Source: Curtobacterium pusillum
GTDB lineage: Bacteria; Actinomycetota; Actinomycetes; Actinomycetales; Microbacteriaceae
Direction: 5' to 3'
NCBI GenBank assembly: GCA_002025645.1
Contig: CP018783.1
Span: 2,852,001 to 2,916,000 of the forward strand
DNA: 64,000 nucleotides
Position numbers and translations under genes: made by a program
The notes under the pieces: generated by a model
What the model was told of the DNA's origin: nothing
The model's input: only the letters and a program-made list of their open reading frames with translations
Database searches by the model: none
Shown: positions 27,518 to 36,188 of the stretch, one piece after another
Layout of the letters: every line of letters begins with the position of its first letter
Position numbering within the stretch: position 1 is the stretch's first letter

Positions 27518-27579
27518 TGTGACCGTTCACATCGGCGGAACGGAGGTAATACTACGCACGGGATCGGCGCGCCTGTCAA
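27518..27579 (-). promoter_or_regulatory. Promoter and LacI-type operator of the mmsA operon
   Basis: On the minus strand a consensus TTGACA (27579-27574) is followed after 19 bases by TAGTAT (27554-27549). Downstream of it sits the palindrome TGTGAACGGTCACA (27531-27518). A second half-like GACCGTCACAC follows. A related palindrome lies before the lacI-type gene at 28877-28890, so that regulator probably represses both. Confidence 0.6.
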
Positions 27580-27677
27580 TTCGGATTGGTCGCGTTTGTG
27601 TAACGGCCCGCGTGATCCGGCGGAACTCGCCCGCGCACGTCCCCCACGTTGGGGTACCCGGGTGACCCCGTTCCGGC

Positions 27678-27713
27678 CTGGAGGCGCGGGGCGGCGCCGC
27701 CACGCGCCTCCAG
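27678..27713. repeat. Family A palindromic repeat, shorter arms
   Basis: Arms CTGGAGGCGCG (27678-27688) and its inverse (27703-27713) around an internal GC-rich palindrome. It sits between the mmsA promoter and the lacI-type gene. Confidence 0.7.
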
Positions 27714-27742
27714 TCCGCCCGTGGGCGCGCCCACCTCGCATG

Positions 27743-27793
27743 GTGAGCAGAAGTGGTCGGGTCGCGTTCGCCGACTCGACCATTCCTGCTCAC
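27743..27793. repeat. GTGAGCAGAARTGGTCG palindromic repeat (family B, copy 1)
   Basis: Inverted arms beginning GTGAGCAG (27743-27750) and ending CTGCTCAC (27786-27793), with a partly paired interior. A better-conserved copy is at 50626-50674. It lies just after the stop of the lacI-type gene read from the minus strand and may act as its terminator. Confidence 0.65.
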
Positions 27794-27816
27794 GAAGCGC
27801 GGGGCGGCGGCGCCGC

Positions 27817-28839
27817 TCAGCGCTTGCGGGGCGCGCTCGTGGAGCCGCGCACGACGAGCTGGGGGACGATGTCGATCGGGCGCAGCACGGCGTCGTCCTC
27901 GCCGGGCAGGAGCAGGTCCACGCACCGCCGGCCGAGCTCGGCGAAGTCGACCTGCACCGTGGTCAGCGGCGGCCAGAAGTGCTTCGCCTCCGGGATGTCG
28001 TCGTACCCCACGACGGAGAGGTCGCCCGGGACGTCGAGGCCGTACGAGCGCGCTGCGTGCATGACCCCGAGCGCCATCTGGTCGTTCGAGCAGAAGACCG
28101 CGGTGCAGTCCCGCCACCGCAGGAGCTCCCGGCCGGCGTGGTAGCCGAAGTCCGCGGTCCAGTCCCCGAGGATCGGCGGCACCACGGGCATGTCGCGGTC
28201 GGACATCTCGCGCAGGAACCCCTGCATGCGGGCATCCGCCTCGATCCAGTCCTGGGGTCCCGCGATGTGCCGGACGTACTCGTGGCCCAGGTCGAGCAGG
28301 TGGGCCGTGGCCAGTCGGGCGCCCTCCATCTGGTCGACCCAGAGCGCCGTCGGGTCCTCGCCCACGCTCGCACGCATCGTGACGTACGGCGTGCGGATGC
28401 CGAGTTCCTCGATGAGGTCGAACACCTTCTGCTGCGGCGCGATCACCACGATGCCCTCGACGTCGAGATCGAGCAGCCGCTGGATGCTCTCCCGGACCGC
28501 TTCGTCCGTCGTCTCCGTGAGGGTCGAGGTGGTGACGTTGAACCCGCGTGTCACGGCGGCGTCCTCGATGGCCTGCAGCGCGACCGCCGGACCGTAGTGC
28601 GCGCGGCGGGCCGTGAGCACGCCGATCGTGTGCGTGCGGCTGGTGACCAGTGCCCGCGCCGCCCGGTTGGGTCGGTACTGCAGCTGCTCCATCGCCGCGA
28701 GGACGCGGTCCCGTGTCTCCGCCCGGATGGCGTCCGAGTTGTTGAGCACGCGGGAGACGGTCTGGTGGGAGACCCCGGCGATCCGCGCGACGTCGCGGAT
28801 GCTGGGCGACCGCGGTTGCTGTGTCCGCGTCGACGCCAT
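27817..28839 (-). CDS. LacI-family regulator of the mmsA-mmsB-chvE operon
   Basis: 340 residues. The N-terminal helix-turn-helix reads SIRDVARIAGVSHQTVSRVLN (about 13-33) with the hinge-helix region RPNRAARALVT; the rest is a type 1 periplasmic-binding fold for an effector sugar (IGVLTARRAHYGPA, VFCSNDQMALG, VVGYDDIPEAKHFWPPLTTV). It lies directly upstream of mmsA on the same strand. Matching operators in front of both genes suggest that it represses the transporter and itself until its sugar is present. Confidence 0.88.
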   Translation of the reverse strand: MASTRTQQPRSPSIRDVARIAGVSHQTVSRVLNNSDAIRAETRDRVLAAMEQLQYRPNRAARALVTSRTHTIGVLTARRAHYGPAVALQAIEDAAVTRGFNVTTSTLTETTDEAVRESIQRLLDLDVEGIVVIAPQQKVFDLIEELGIRTPYVTMRASVGEDPTALWVDQMEGARLATAHLLDLGHEYVRHIAGPQDWIEADARMQGFLREMSDRDMPVVPPILGDWTADFGYHAGRELLRWRDCTAVFCSNDQMALGVMHAARSYGLDVPGDLSVVGYDDIPEAKHFWPPLTTVQVDFAELGRRCVDLLLPGEDDAVLRPIDIVPQLVVRGSTSAPRKR

Positions 28840-28876
28840 TGCTACTCGTTTCTCGCCCGGGGCCGAAGCACGCCGA

Positions 28877-28890
28877 TGTGCACGTTCACA
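28877..28890 (-). promoter_or_regulatory. LacI-type operator of the regulator gene
   Basis: TGTGCACGTTCACA, a near-perfect palindrome, lies 38 bases before the regulator start and just downstream of a minus-strand ATAATG -10-like element (near 28905-28910). It shares the TGTG(n6)CACA pattern with the operator before mmsA. Confidence 0.6.
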
Positions 28891-28948
28891 TTCCGAGCCA
28901 GATCATTATGCACACCTCGGGGATCGGCGCCACCTGAGTCGTGGATCC

Positions 28949-29998
28949 CTAGAGCCAATTGCGCTTGCGGAAGATGGCCCACAGCACGCCCATCAGGGCG
29001 AGCATCCCGAGGATCGCGACCGGGTAGCCGTACCGCCAGTGCAGCTCCGGCATGTGGTCGAAGTTCATCCCGTAGACCCCGGCGATGAGTCCCGGCGCGA
29101 AGAGGATCGCCGCCCACGAGGAGATCTTCTTGACCTCCTCGCCCTGCCGGTGTGCGGCCCGTGCGAGCTGTCGGCTCTCCTCGCCCTGCGCGAGGCTGGC
29201 GCTCGTCATGCGGCGCATCGCCTCGTTCTGCTCCTGCGACACGAGGGTCGAGTGCAGGGTCAGGGCGTTCTCGAGCAGGGCACGGAACGAGTCCACCCGC
29301 TCGGTGACGCGCAGTGCGTGGTCGAGCACGTTCCGCAGGCGGTGCTGGACCTCGTCGTCGACGCCGTACTTGTCGGCGCCGCGGAGCAGGCCCTTGACCA
29401 TCGCGGGCACCGGCTTCGTGGCGCGCTGGAACGCCAGGACCTCGCTGAGGAGCTGGTAGATGCGCTTCGAGACGCCGGGGTCGACCTGGCCGGCGAACAG
29501 CTGGTCCTCGATGGCGTCGATGTGGTCCTGCAGGATCTCGACGACCGGGGCGTAGCCGTCGACGACCTCGTCGAGCACGGCGGCCGTGACGGCCTCGGAG
29601 CCCCGCGCGAGGAACTCCGGGTCCCCCTCCACCCGGGCACGGAGCGCCGCCAGGTCGGGGCGCTCGGCGTGCCGGACGCTCACCACGAAGCGGTCGCCGA
29701 CGAACAGGTGCACCTCACCGAACTCGACGGTCTCGGCGCGGGCGTCGAACCACGCGGGTCGGAGCACCAGGAAGAGGGTGTCGCCGTACCGCTCGAGCTT
29801 CGCGCGCTGGTGTCCCTTGCGGGCGTCCTCCACGGCGTTCTCGTGCAGGTCGAACTCGGTCGCGACGGCCTCGAGCTCGGCGTCGTCGGGCCGGAGCAGC
29901 CCGATCCACGCGAGGTCGCCCCGCGTGGCGAGCGACAGGGTCGACGGTGATTCGACGCGACGTCCCTCGACGTAGATCGCGTTGTCGATCAGTGCCAT
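28949..29998 (-). CDS. corA: CorA-family magnesium/cobalt transporter
   Basis: 349 residues from ATG 29998 (GAGAGGAGC upstream). A long cytoplasmic N-terminal domain with helices is followed by two C-terminal membrane helices; the first ends in the invariant selectivity motif YGMNFDHMPEL (about residue 310), and the second is followed by a short basic tail RKRNWL. The protein acts as a pentameric Mg2+ channel in the inner membrane. No partner genes are seen. Confidence 0.93.
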   Translation of the reverse strand: MALIDNAIYVEGRRVESPSTLSLATRGDLAWIGLLRPDDAELEAVATEFDLHENAVEDARKGHQRAKLERYGDTLFLVLRPAWFDARAETVEFGEVHLFVGDRFVVSVRHAERPDLAALRARVEGDPEFLARGSEAVTAAVLDEVVDGYAPVVEILQDHIDAIEDQLFAGQVDPGVSKRIYQLLSEVLAFQRATKPVPAMVKGLLRGADKYGVDDEVQHRLRNVLDHALRVTERVDSFRALLENALTLHSTLVSQEQNEAMRRMTSASLAQGEESRQLARAAHRQGEEVKKISSWAAILFAPGLIAGVYGMNFDHMPELHWRYGYPVAILGMLALMGVLWAIFRKRNWL

Positions 29999-30291
29999 GC
30001 TGTGCTCCTCTCGGGAGCAGGCAGGCGCGAAGTCCACCCGGAGCGGATCCGGGGCCAGGCGTGGTTCAGCGAACGGGCACGGCGACGACCGTCAGGGGCG
30101 GCCGGCCCGATCGAGGATGGTCACCCGACATCGCGCCTCACCTGCCCTTCTGGTCCGTCGTGGCCGCGGTCCGCAGCCTCGTGGCCACACCCGTGGCCGA
30201 CGACCGACCCTACTCCGCCGCCGCGCGAGCGCCAAGTGAGAGGGCGTTCACATGCCCGAGACGTCGCGGTTCGACGAGCGACCGCGACGGG

Positions 30292-30834
30292 TCAGCGCGT
30301 GATGTGCAGGCCGGCCGAGGTCAGCTCGGCGAGCTGCCACCCGAGCCACGGGCTCCACGCGAACGGCGCGCCGGCGACGGACTCGCGCAGGGCGTCCTCG
30401 GAGACCCAGGCGTACTCGGCGACCTCGTCGTCCGCGGGGGCGGGGACGTCGTCGGTGACCGCGCGGTACACCGGGCAGACCTCGTTCTCGACGATTCCAG
30501 AGGCGTCCACCGCGCGGTACCGGAAGTCGGGCAGGACGAGTTCGACGTCACGGACGGTGATGCCGAGTTCGCGCGACGCCCGGCGGGCGATGGCGTCCTC
30601 GAAGGTCTCGTCCGGGCCGGGGTGGCCGCAGAAGGTGTTCGTCCACACCCCCGGCCACGTCTTCTTCGAGAGCGCACGACGGGTCACCAGGACGTCGCCG
30701 TCGGTGTTCCGCACGTGGCACGAGAATGCCAGGTGGAGGGGCGTGTGGTCTGTGTGCACCGTGAACTTGTCCGCTGTGCCGATCGGGGTACGGTCGTCGG
30801 CCAGAAGCACCACGGTTTCCGGGAATGCGCTCAT
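30292..30834 (-). CDS. idi: Isopentenyl-diphosphate delta-isomerase (type 1)
   Basis: 180 residues; an ATG two codons upstream (30840) is equally possible. It interconverts IPP and DMAPP to supply prenyl units. The Nudix-like fold and both catalytic residues are present: Cys in TNTFCGHP and Glu in ENEVCPVYR, plus the metal-binding HLAFSCHV region. It is divergent from crtE with only about 20 bases between starts, so precursor supply and carotenoid synthesis share one control region. Confidence 0.94.
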   Translation of the reverse strand: MSAFPETVVLLADDRTPIGTADKFTVHTDHTPLHLAFSCHVRNTDGDVLVTRRALSKKTWPGVWTNTFCGHPGPDETFEDAIARRASRELGITVRDVELVLPDFRYRAVDASGIVENEVCPVYRAVTDDVPAPADDEVAEYAWVSEDALRESVAGAPFAWSPWLGWQLAELTSAGLHITR

Positions 30835-30843
30835 CTGCATCGA

Positions 30844-30850
30844 TAGGTTA
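30844..30850. promoter_or_regulatory. Overlapping divergent -10 elements of idi and crtE
   Basis: TAGGTT (30844-30849, + strand) sits six bases before the crtE ATG, and TAACCT (30850-30845, - strand) sits four bases before the first idi ATG. The same bases serve both directions. This spacing would start both messages at or next to the initiation codon, i.e. leaderless mRNAs; the -35 regions would lie inside the opposite genes. Inference from spacing. Confidence 0.4.
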
Positions 30851-30855
30851 GGCCA

Positions 30856-31914
30856 ATGAGCGAGGAAGCGGCCACCGTGGCGCACATCGACCTCGCGCTC
30901 GTCGACGACTGCCTCGAGCGCTTCTTCGTCGTGTCGTCGGCGCGTGCCGAGCGCTACGGGCGTCCTTCCGAGGAACTCTGGCGGGTGCTCCGCAAGGCGA
31001 GCATGGGCGGGAAGCGTTTCCGCCCGCGCATGGTCCTCACCGCGTACGCCGGCCTCGGCGGGGACGACGTGCACGCCGCCGCGAACGTCGCCGCCGCCTA
31101 CGAACTCCTGCACACCGCCCTCGTCGTGCACGACGACGTCATCGACCGGGACTGGTCCCGCCGCGGACAGCCGAACGTCGCCGGGTCCTTCCGGGACACC
31201 GGGACGACCGGCGGTCTGCCGCTGCCCACCGCCGAGCACCGGGGGATGAGCGCCGCCGTGATCGCCGGGGACCTCGCCCTCGCCGCCGCGCCCCGGTTCA
31301 TCGAGTCCTCCGGGGTCACGGGCGAGCGACGCGCCCGGCTGCTCGAACTCCTCGACGAGGCCGTGTTCGCCAGCGCCGCGGGGGAGATGACCGACGTCGA
31401 CCTCGCGCTCGGGGTGATGCCGACCGTCGACGAGGTCCTCCAGATGGAGCGGGCGAAGACGAGCGTGTACTCGTTCGAGGCGCCGCTGCAGTCCGGGGCC
31501 GTGCTCGCCGGTGCCGACGAGTCCGTCGTCGCCGCACTCGGTGCCTTCGGCCGTGAGATCGGCATCGCCTACCAGATCGTCGACGACCTGCTCGGGGTGT
31601 TCGGGGACGAGGGCACGACGGGCAAGACCGTGCTCGGGGACCTCCGAGAGGGCAAGCGCACCATGCTCATCGCGTACGCGGCGACCACCGACTGCTGGCC
31701 CGACATCGCGCCGTACCTCGGCGACCCGGACCTCACCGAGGAGCGCGCGGCCGAACTCCGTGCGACCCTGGTCACCTGCGGTGCCCGAGCCGCCGCCGAG
31801 TCGCGGATCGCCGAGCACGCAGCACTCGCCCGTGCCGAGCTCGCCGGACTGCCGTACGACCTCGCCGACCGCCTGGAGGGCCTCGTGACCGAACTCGTGG
31901 AACGCGCCCGGTGA
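30856..31914 (+). CDS. crtE: Geranylgeranyl diphosphate synthase
   Basis: 352 residues. It condenses IPP with allylic diphosphates to the C20 precursor of carotenoids. The first Asp-rich motif DDVID is at 93-97 (bacterial short-spaced type) and the second, DDLLGVFGD, starts at 243; KxxRP is present as GGKRFRPRM near residue 51. First gene of a six-gene operon; its stop is overlapped by the GTG of crtB. Confidence 0.93.
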   Translation: MSEEAATVAHIDLALVDDCLERFFVVSSARAERYGRPSEELWRVLRKASMGGKRFRPRMVLTAYAGLGGDDVHAAANVAAAYELLHTALVVHDDVIDRDWSRRGQPNVAGSFRDTGTTGGLPLPTAEHRGMSAAVIAGDLALAAAPRFIESSGVTGERRARLLELLDEAVFASAAGEMTDVDLALGVMPTVDEVLQMERAKTSVYSFEAPLQSGAVLAGADESVVAALGAFGREIGIAYQIVDDLLGVFGDEGTTGKTVLGDLREGKRTMLIAYAATTDCWPDIAPYLGDPDLTEERAAELRATLVTCGARAAAESRIAEHAALARAELAGLPYDLADRLEGLVTELVERAR

Positions 31915-32828
31915 ACCAGACCGCACCATCGCGTCTGCCCCTGTACGACGCCACGGCCGAGGCCGCTTCGGGTGTCGTCATCGACCGGTACTCGACGTCC
32001 TTCGGGCTCGCGAGCCGGCTGCTCACGAGGCACACCCGGGAGCACATCCGCAACGTCTACGCCCTGGTCCGCGTCGCCGACGAGGTGGTGGACGGCCCCG
32101 CGACCGAGGCCGGCCTCGACCGCGAGCTCGCCCGCACCGTCCTCGACGAACTCGAGTCGGACACCGAGCGTGCGATCGCCCTCGGGTTCTCGGTGAACCC
32201 GGTGGTGCACGCGTTCGCCCGCACCGCCCGCGTCACCGGCTTCGGTCCGGAGCTCACGCGGCCGTTCTTCGCCTCGATGCGGATGGACCTCGAACGGACC
32301 GAGCACGACCAGGAGTCCTTCGACCGATACGTGTACGGCTCCGCCGAGGTCGTGGGCCTGATGTGCCTGCGCGCGTTCGTGTACCGCGCCGGTCGGCCGA
32401 CCTTCGACGATGCCGTGCTCGTCGACGGTGCCCGCGCGCTCGGCGCCGCGTTCCAGAAGGTGAACTTCCTGCGCGACCTGCACGCCGACTTCGAGGTCCT
32501 CGGCCGCTCGTACTTCCCTGGCGTTGACCTCCGCACGTTCGACGAGGCCACGAAGGACCGGCTCGTCGCCGACGTCCAGGCGGACCTCGACCGCGCCGCC
32601 GCCACCGTCCGGCTGCTGCCCGCCGACGCGCGGAACGCGGTCGGTCTCGCGCACGCGCTCTTCCAGGAGCTCAACGACCGCATCGCGGTCACGCCGGCGC
32701 ACCGCCTCATCACGACGCGCGTGCGCGTCCCGAACCCGGTGAAGGCGCGCCTGGCCGCGCAGGTGCTCGCCGGACGTGCGCCGCTGCGGTCGCGCGCGAC
32801 CCACCACCGGACTGGAGGCACGCCGTGA
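31911..32828 (+). CDS. crtB: Phytoene synthase
   Basis: 305 residues from GTG 31911 (GTGA overlap with crtE). It joins two GGPP to make phytoene. Squalene/phytoene synthase motifs: YALVRVADEVVDGP with the first Asp-rich site (about 46-58) and QKVNFLRDLHADFEVLGR with the second (about 184). The last ten residues and the crtI start codon lie inside a degraded family A repeat (ACTGGAGGCACGCC...GCGCCTCCCGTCC), so the C-terminus is probably repeat-derived. Confidence 0.93.
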   Translation: MNQTAPSRLPLYDATAEAASGVVIDRYSTSFGLASRLLTRHTREHIRNVYALVRVADEVVDGPATEAGLDRELARTVLDELESDTERAIALGFSVNPVVHAFARTARVTGFGPELTRPFFASMRMDLERTEHDQESFDRYVYGSAEVVGLMCLRAFVYRAGRPTFDDAVLVDGARALGAAFQKVNFLRDLHADFEVLGRSYFPGVDLRTFDEATKDRLVADVQADLDRAAATVRLLPADARNAVGLAHALFQELNDRIAVTPAHRLITTRVRVPNPVKARLAAQVLAGRAPLRSRATHHRTGGTP

Positions 32829-34459
32829 CCCCGCCCCGCGCCTCCCGTCCGAAGAAGGCCGGCACCACGACCAACCGCAAGGTGCCCGCCCGCCGCGCCG
32901 TCGTCATCGGCGGCGGCATCAGCGGACTCGCGTCCGCCGCCCTGCTTGCTCGGGACGGCTTCTCGGTGACCGTGCTCGAGCAGCGGAAGCAGCTCGGGGG
33001 CCGCGCGGGATCGTGGGAGCAGGACGGCTTCCGGTTCGACACCGGACCGTCCTGGTACCTCATGCCCGAGGTGTTCGACCACTTCTTCCAGCTGCTCGGC
33101 ACGTCAGCGGACGCCGAACTCGACCTCGAGAAGCTCGACCCCGGCTACCGCGTCTACAGCGAGGGCCACGACGAGCCGATCGACCTCCGCGCCGACCGCG
33201 AGGCGAACATCGCCCTGTTCGAGTCGATCGAACCCGGCGCCGGCAAGCGGATCCGGAAGTACCTGGCGTCGGCCGAGGACACCTACGCGATGGCGATCCG
33301 CCGGTTCCTGTACACGACGTTCCAGGACCTCCGCGGGCTCGCCGCCCCCGACGTCCTCCGTCGTCTCCCGAAGCTCGCACGCCTGCTCATCGAGCCGCTG
33401 TCCACGTTCGCCGAGTCCGCCGTGAAGGACCGCCGGCTCTGGCAGGTCCTCGGCTACCCGGCGGTGTTCCTCGGCACCAGCCCCTACGCGGCGCCGAGCA
33501 TGTACCACCTGATGAGCCACCTCGACCTGGCAGACGGGGTGCTCTACCCGAAGGGCGGCATCACCGAGGTCATCGCCGCCGTCGAACGGGTCGCCCGGCG
33601 CGAGGGCGCGAAGATCATCGCCGGCGCCGCGGTCGAGCGGATCGTCGTCGAGGACGGCCACGTCACGGGTGTCGTGCACCGGGACCGCCGTGGCGTGCAG
33701 CACACCGCGCCGGCCGACCTCGTCGTGAGCGCCGCCGACCTCCGGCACACCGAGCTCCAGCTGCTCGACCGGGAGCACCGCACCTACCCCGCAGCGCACT
33801 GGGAGCGGCGGGACCCGGGGCCGAGCGCCGTGCTCGTGTACCTCGGGATCGACGGCCCGGTGCCAGGGCTCCTGCACCACACGCTCGTGTTCACCGAGGA
33901 CTGGAAGGCGAACTTCGGCGCGATCTTCGGCCACGACCGGCACGTGCCGGACCCCGCGTCGATCTACGTCTGCGCACCCTCGGAGACCGACGCCTCGGTC
34001 GCGCCGCCCGGGTCGAGCAACCTGTTCGTCCTCGTGCCACTGCCGGCTGACCTGTCCATCGGCAAGGGCGGGATCGACGGCGCCGGGGACTACGAGGTCG
34101 AACGGATCGCCGACCGCGCCATCGACGTCGTCGCGGAGCGCGCCGGCGTGCCAGACCTGCGGGAGCGCATCCGGGTCCGCCGGACGATCGGTCCGCGCGA
34201 CTTCGCCGACGACTACAACGCCTGGAACGGCTCGATGCTCGGTCCGGCGCACACCCTGAAGCAGAGTGCGTTCTTCCGTGAGAAGAACGCCTCCAGGAAG
34301 GTCGAGGGGCTGTACTACGCGGGTGCCTCGACGATCCCCGGCATCGGGTTGCCGATGTGCCTGATCAGCGCCGAGGTGCTGCTCAAGCGCATCCACGGCG
34401 ACACCACGACCGAACCGCTGCCGACGCCGCTCGGGTCCGCGCCGGCCGACGCCGTCTGA
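32825..34459 (+). CDS. crtI: Phytoene desaturase
   Basis: 544 residues from GTG 32825 (GTGA overlap with crtB). It desaturates phytoene to lycopene. The FAD-binding Rossmann motif GGGISG is at 29-34, with FDTGPSWYLMPEVFD following, and the C-terminal carotenoid-desaturase block YYAGASTIPGIGLPMCLIS is intact. The first 20 residues are basic and probably repeat-derived. The stop overlaps the next start by one base. Confidence 0.95.
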   Translation: MTPPRASRPKKAGTTTNRKVPARRAVVIGGGISGLASAALLARDGFSVTVLEQRKQLGGRAGSWEQDGFRFDTGPSWYLMPEVFDHFFQLLGTSADAELDLEKLDPGYRVYSEGHDEPIDLRADREANIALFESIEPGAGKRIRKYLASAEDTYAMAIRRFLYTTFQDLRGLAAPDVLRRLPKLARLLIEPLSTFAESAVKDRRLWQVLGYPAVFLGTSPYAAPSMYHLMSHLDLADGVLYPKGGITEVIAAVERVARREGAKIIAGAAVERIVVEDGHVTGVVHRDRRGVQHTAPADLVVSAADLRHTELQLLDREHRTYPAAHWERRDPGPSAVLVYLGIDGPVPGLLHHTLVFTEDWKANFGAIFGHDRHVPDPASIYVCAPSETDASVAPPGSSNLFVLVPLPADLSIGKGGIDGAGDYEVERIADRAIDVVAERAGVPDLRERIRVRRTIGPRDFADDYNAWNGSMLGPAHTLKQSAFFREKNASRKVEGLYYAGASTIPGIGLPMCLISAEVLLKRIHGDTTTEPLPTPLGSAPADAV

Positions 34460-34800
34460 TGCCCGGGCTGTACCTCGCCGGGCTGGTCGTGTCGCTCGTC
34501 GGCATGACCGTGCTCGACGCCCGGTTCCGGCTGTTCTTCTGGCGGGCACCGTGGCGTGCGGCAGCCGTGATGGTCGTCGGCGTGGCGTTCTTCCTGTTCT
34601 GGGACGCGCTCGGTGTCGCGCTCGGCATCTTCTTCATCGGGCCGCAGAACCTGCTGACCGGGGTGCTCCTCGCGCCGGACGTCCCGCTCGAGGAGCTCTT
34701 CTTCCTCCTGCTGCTCTGCTACACGACCATGAACCTGGTCGGCTTCGTGCAGCCCCTGGTGGCCCGTGGGCTGCGCCGGTCAGAGCGGAGCCGTTCGTGA
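34459..34800 (+). CDS. crtYe: C50 carotenoid cyclase subunit CrtYe
   Basis: 113 residues, three membrane helices, lycopene cyclase domain. The diagnostic motif PLEELFFLLLLCYTTMNLV sits near residue 77. In Corynebacterium and Micrococcus relatives, CrtYe and CrtYf form a heterodimer that cyclises the C50 chain made by CrtEb. The start overlaps crtI by one base and the stop overlaps crtYf by four. Confidence 0.88.
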   Translation: MPGLYLAGLVVSLVGMTVLDARFRLFFWRAPWRAAAVMVVGVAFFLFWDALGVALGIFFIGPQNLLTGVLLAPDVPLEELFFLLLLCYTTMNLVGFVQPLVARGLRRSERSRS

Positions 34801-35207
34801 CCGGGTCGGGCGCCTACGCCCTGCTGGCCGTGCCGTTCTTCGCCGCGGTGGCCGTGGTCGCGATCGCCGCTGGCATCGTCGCCGCACGACGTGCCCGGGG
34901 CCGCCGCGCGCCGTCCGGCCGGCGGATCGCGCTCGTGACCGGGGTCGTCGCCGGCATCGCCCTGCTCGTCATGACGATCGTGTTCGACAACGTCATCGTG
35001 ACGCTGCGGATCGTCGCCTACGACCCGGCACTCATCAGCGGTGCGAAGATCGGGGCGATCCCCGTCGAGGACCTGGCGTACTCGATCGCCGCGATCGTGC
35101 TGCTGCCCAGCCTGTGGGTCCTGTTCGACCGGACCGGTTCGCGGGACCGCACCGGCGCGCGCCCCGCGCCCGACCCGACCACCGCACCACCGGAGGAATC
35201 CCCGTGA
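34797..35207 (+). CDS. crtYf: C50 carotenoid cyclase subunit CrtYf
   Basis: 136 residues from GTG 34797 with three membrane helices and the conserved GAIPVEDLAYSIAA (about residue 83), the counterpart of the Glu/Asp motif of the first subunit. A Pro/Thr-rich tail follows the last helix. It pairs with CrtYe. Coupled by GTGA overlaps on both sides. Confidence 0.86.
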   Translation: MTGSGAYALLAVPFFAAVAVVAIAAGIVAARRARGRRAPSGRRIALVTGVVAGIALLVMTIVFDNVIVTLRIVAYDPALISGAKIGAIPVEDLAYSIAAIVLLPSLWVLFDRTGSRDRTGARPAPDPTTAPPEESP

Positions 35208-36130
35208 ACGCGAGCACTGCCTCCAGACCGTCGACCCTGCGCGCCCTGTTCGTGTCGTCCCGACCGATCAGCTGGGTCAACACCGCCTACCCGTTCGGCG
35301 CCGCGTACCTGCTCGGTAGCGGCGTCGGAGTCGAGGGCGGCGGCGGGTTCTCGCTCGTGGCGTTCCTCGTCGGGGTCGTGTACTTCCTCGTGCCGTACAA
35401 CCTGGCGATGTACGGCATCAACGACGTCTTCGACTACGAGTCCGACCTGCGGAACCCGCGGAAGGGCGGGGTCGAGGGCGCCCTGCTCGACAAGAGCGTG
35501 CACCGCACCACCCTGTGGGCCGTCGTCGTCACGAACGTGCCGTTCGTGGTCGCGCTCGTCGTGCTCGGGGCGGTGTCCGGGAACGGGCCGTGGTCGTGGC
35601 TCGTCCTCGCGATCAGCGTGTTCGCGGTCATCGCCTACTCGGCACCGGGCCTGCGCTTCAAGGAGAAGCCGTTCCTCGACTCCCTGACCTCGTCGACGCA
35701 CTTCGTGTCGCCGGCGATCTACGGTCTGGCGCTGGCCGGGCCGCACTGGACCGGGCAGCTCGTCGCCGTGTGCGTGGCGTTCTTCCTGTGGGGTGTGGCC
35801 TCGCACGCCTTCGGAGCCGTGCAGGACGTCCTGGCCGACCGTGCAGGCGGGATCGGCTCCGTGGCGACAGTCATCGGTGCCCGAGCCACGGTGCGCCTGG
35901 CGTTCGTGGCGTACCTGGTGGCCGGTGTCGCGCTGCTGTTCTCGGCGTTCCCCGGCCCCATCGCCGCGGTCGTTGTGGTGCCGTACGCCCTCAACGTCCT
36001 GCCGTGGTGGAACGTCTCGGACGACGGCGCCGAGTCGGCCAACGCCGGCTGGAAGCGGTTCCTCTGGATCAACTACCTCGCCGGGTTCATCGTCACGATG
36101 GCACTCATCGCGTACGCGTTCACGCACTGA
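35204..36130 (+). CDS. crtEb: Lycopene elongase (UbiA-family prenyltransferase)
   Basis: 308 residues from GTG 35204, with GGAGGA seven bases upstream. About eight membrane helices and the UbiA Asp-rich motif NDVFDYESDLRNPRKGG (near residue 73), plus the second motif DVLADRAGGIGSVAT near 208. It adds two C5 units to lycopene to give a C50 carotenoid such as decaprenoxanthin or a relative, which cyclases then close. Last gene of the crt operon. Confidence 0.92.
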   Translation: MNASTASRPSTLRALFVSSRPISWVNTAYPFGAAYLLGSGVGVEGGGGFSLVAFLVGVVYFLVPYNLAMYGINDVFDYESDLRNPRKGGVEGALLDKSVHRTTLWAVVVTNVPFVVALVVLGAVSGNGPWSWLVLAISVFAVIAYSAPGLRFKEKPFLDSLTSSTHFVSPAIYGLALAGPHWTGQLVAVCVAFFLWGVASHAFGAVQDVLADRAGGIGSVATVIGARATVRLAFVAYLVAGVALLFSAFPGPIAAVVVVPYALNVLPWWNVSDDGAESANAGWKRFLWINYLAGFIVTMALIAYAFTH

Positions 36131-36188
36131 CAGACTGGACGCATGCGCCGCGGCTGTCGTGGCGCGCCAGCCACGAGGGAGTGCACGC

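Noticed and set aside
29999..30291. Magnesium riboswitch upstream of corA
   Set aside because: I see no M-box or ykoK-like pattern and no clear folded leader in the 293 bases between corA and idi.
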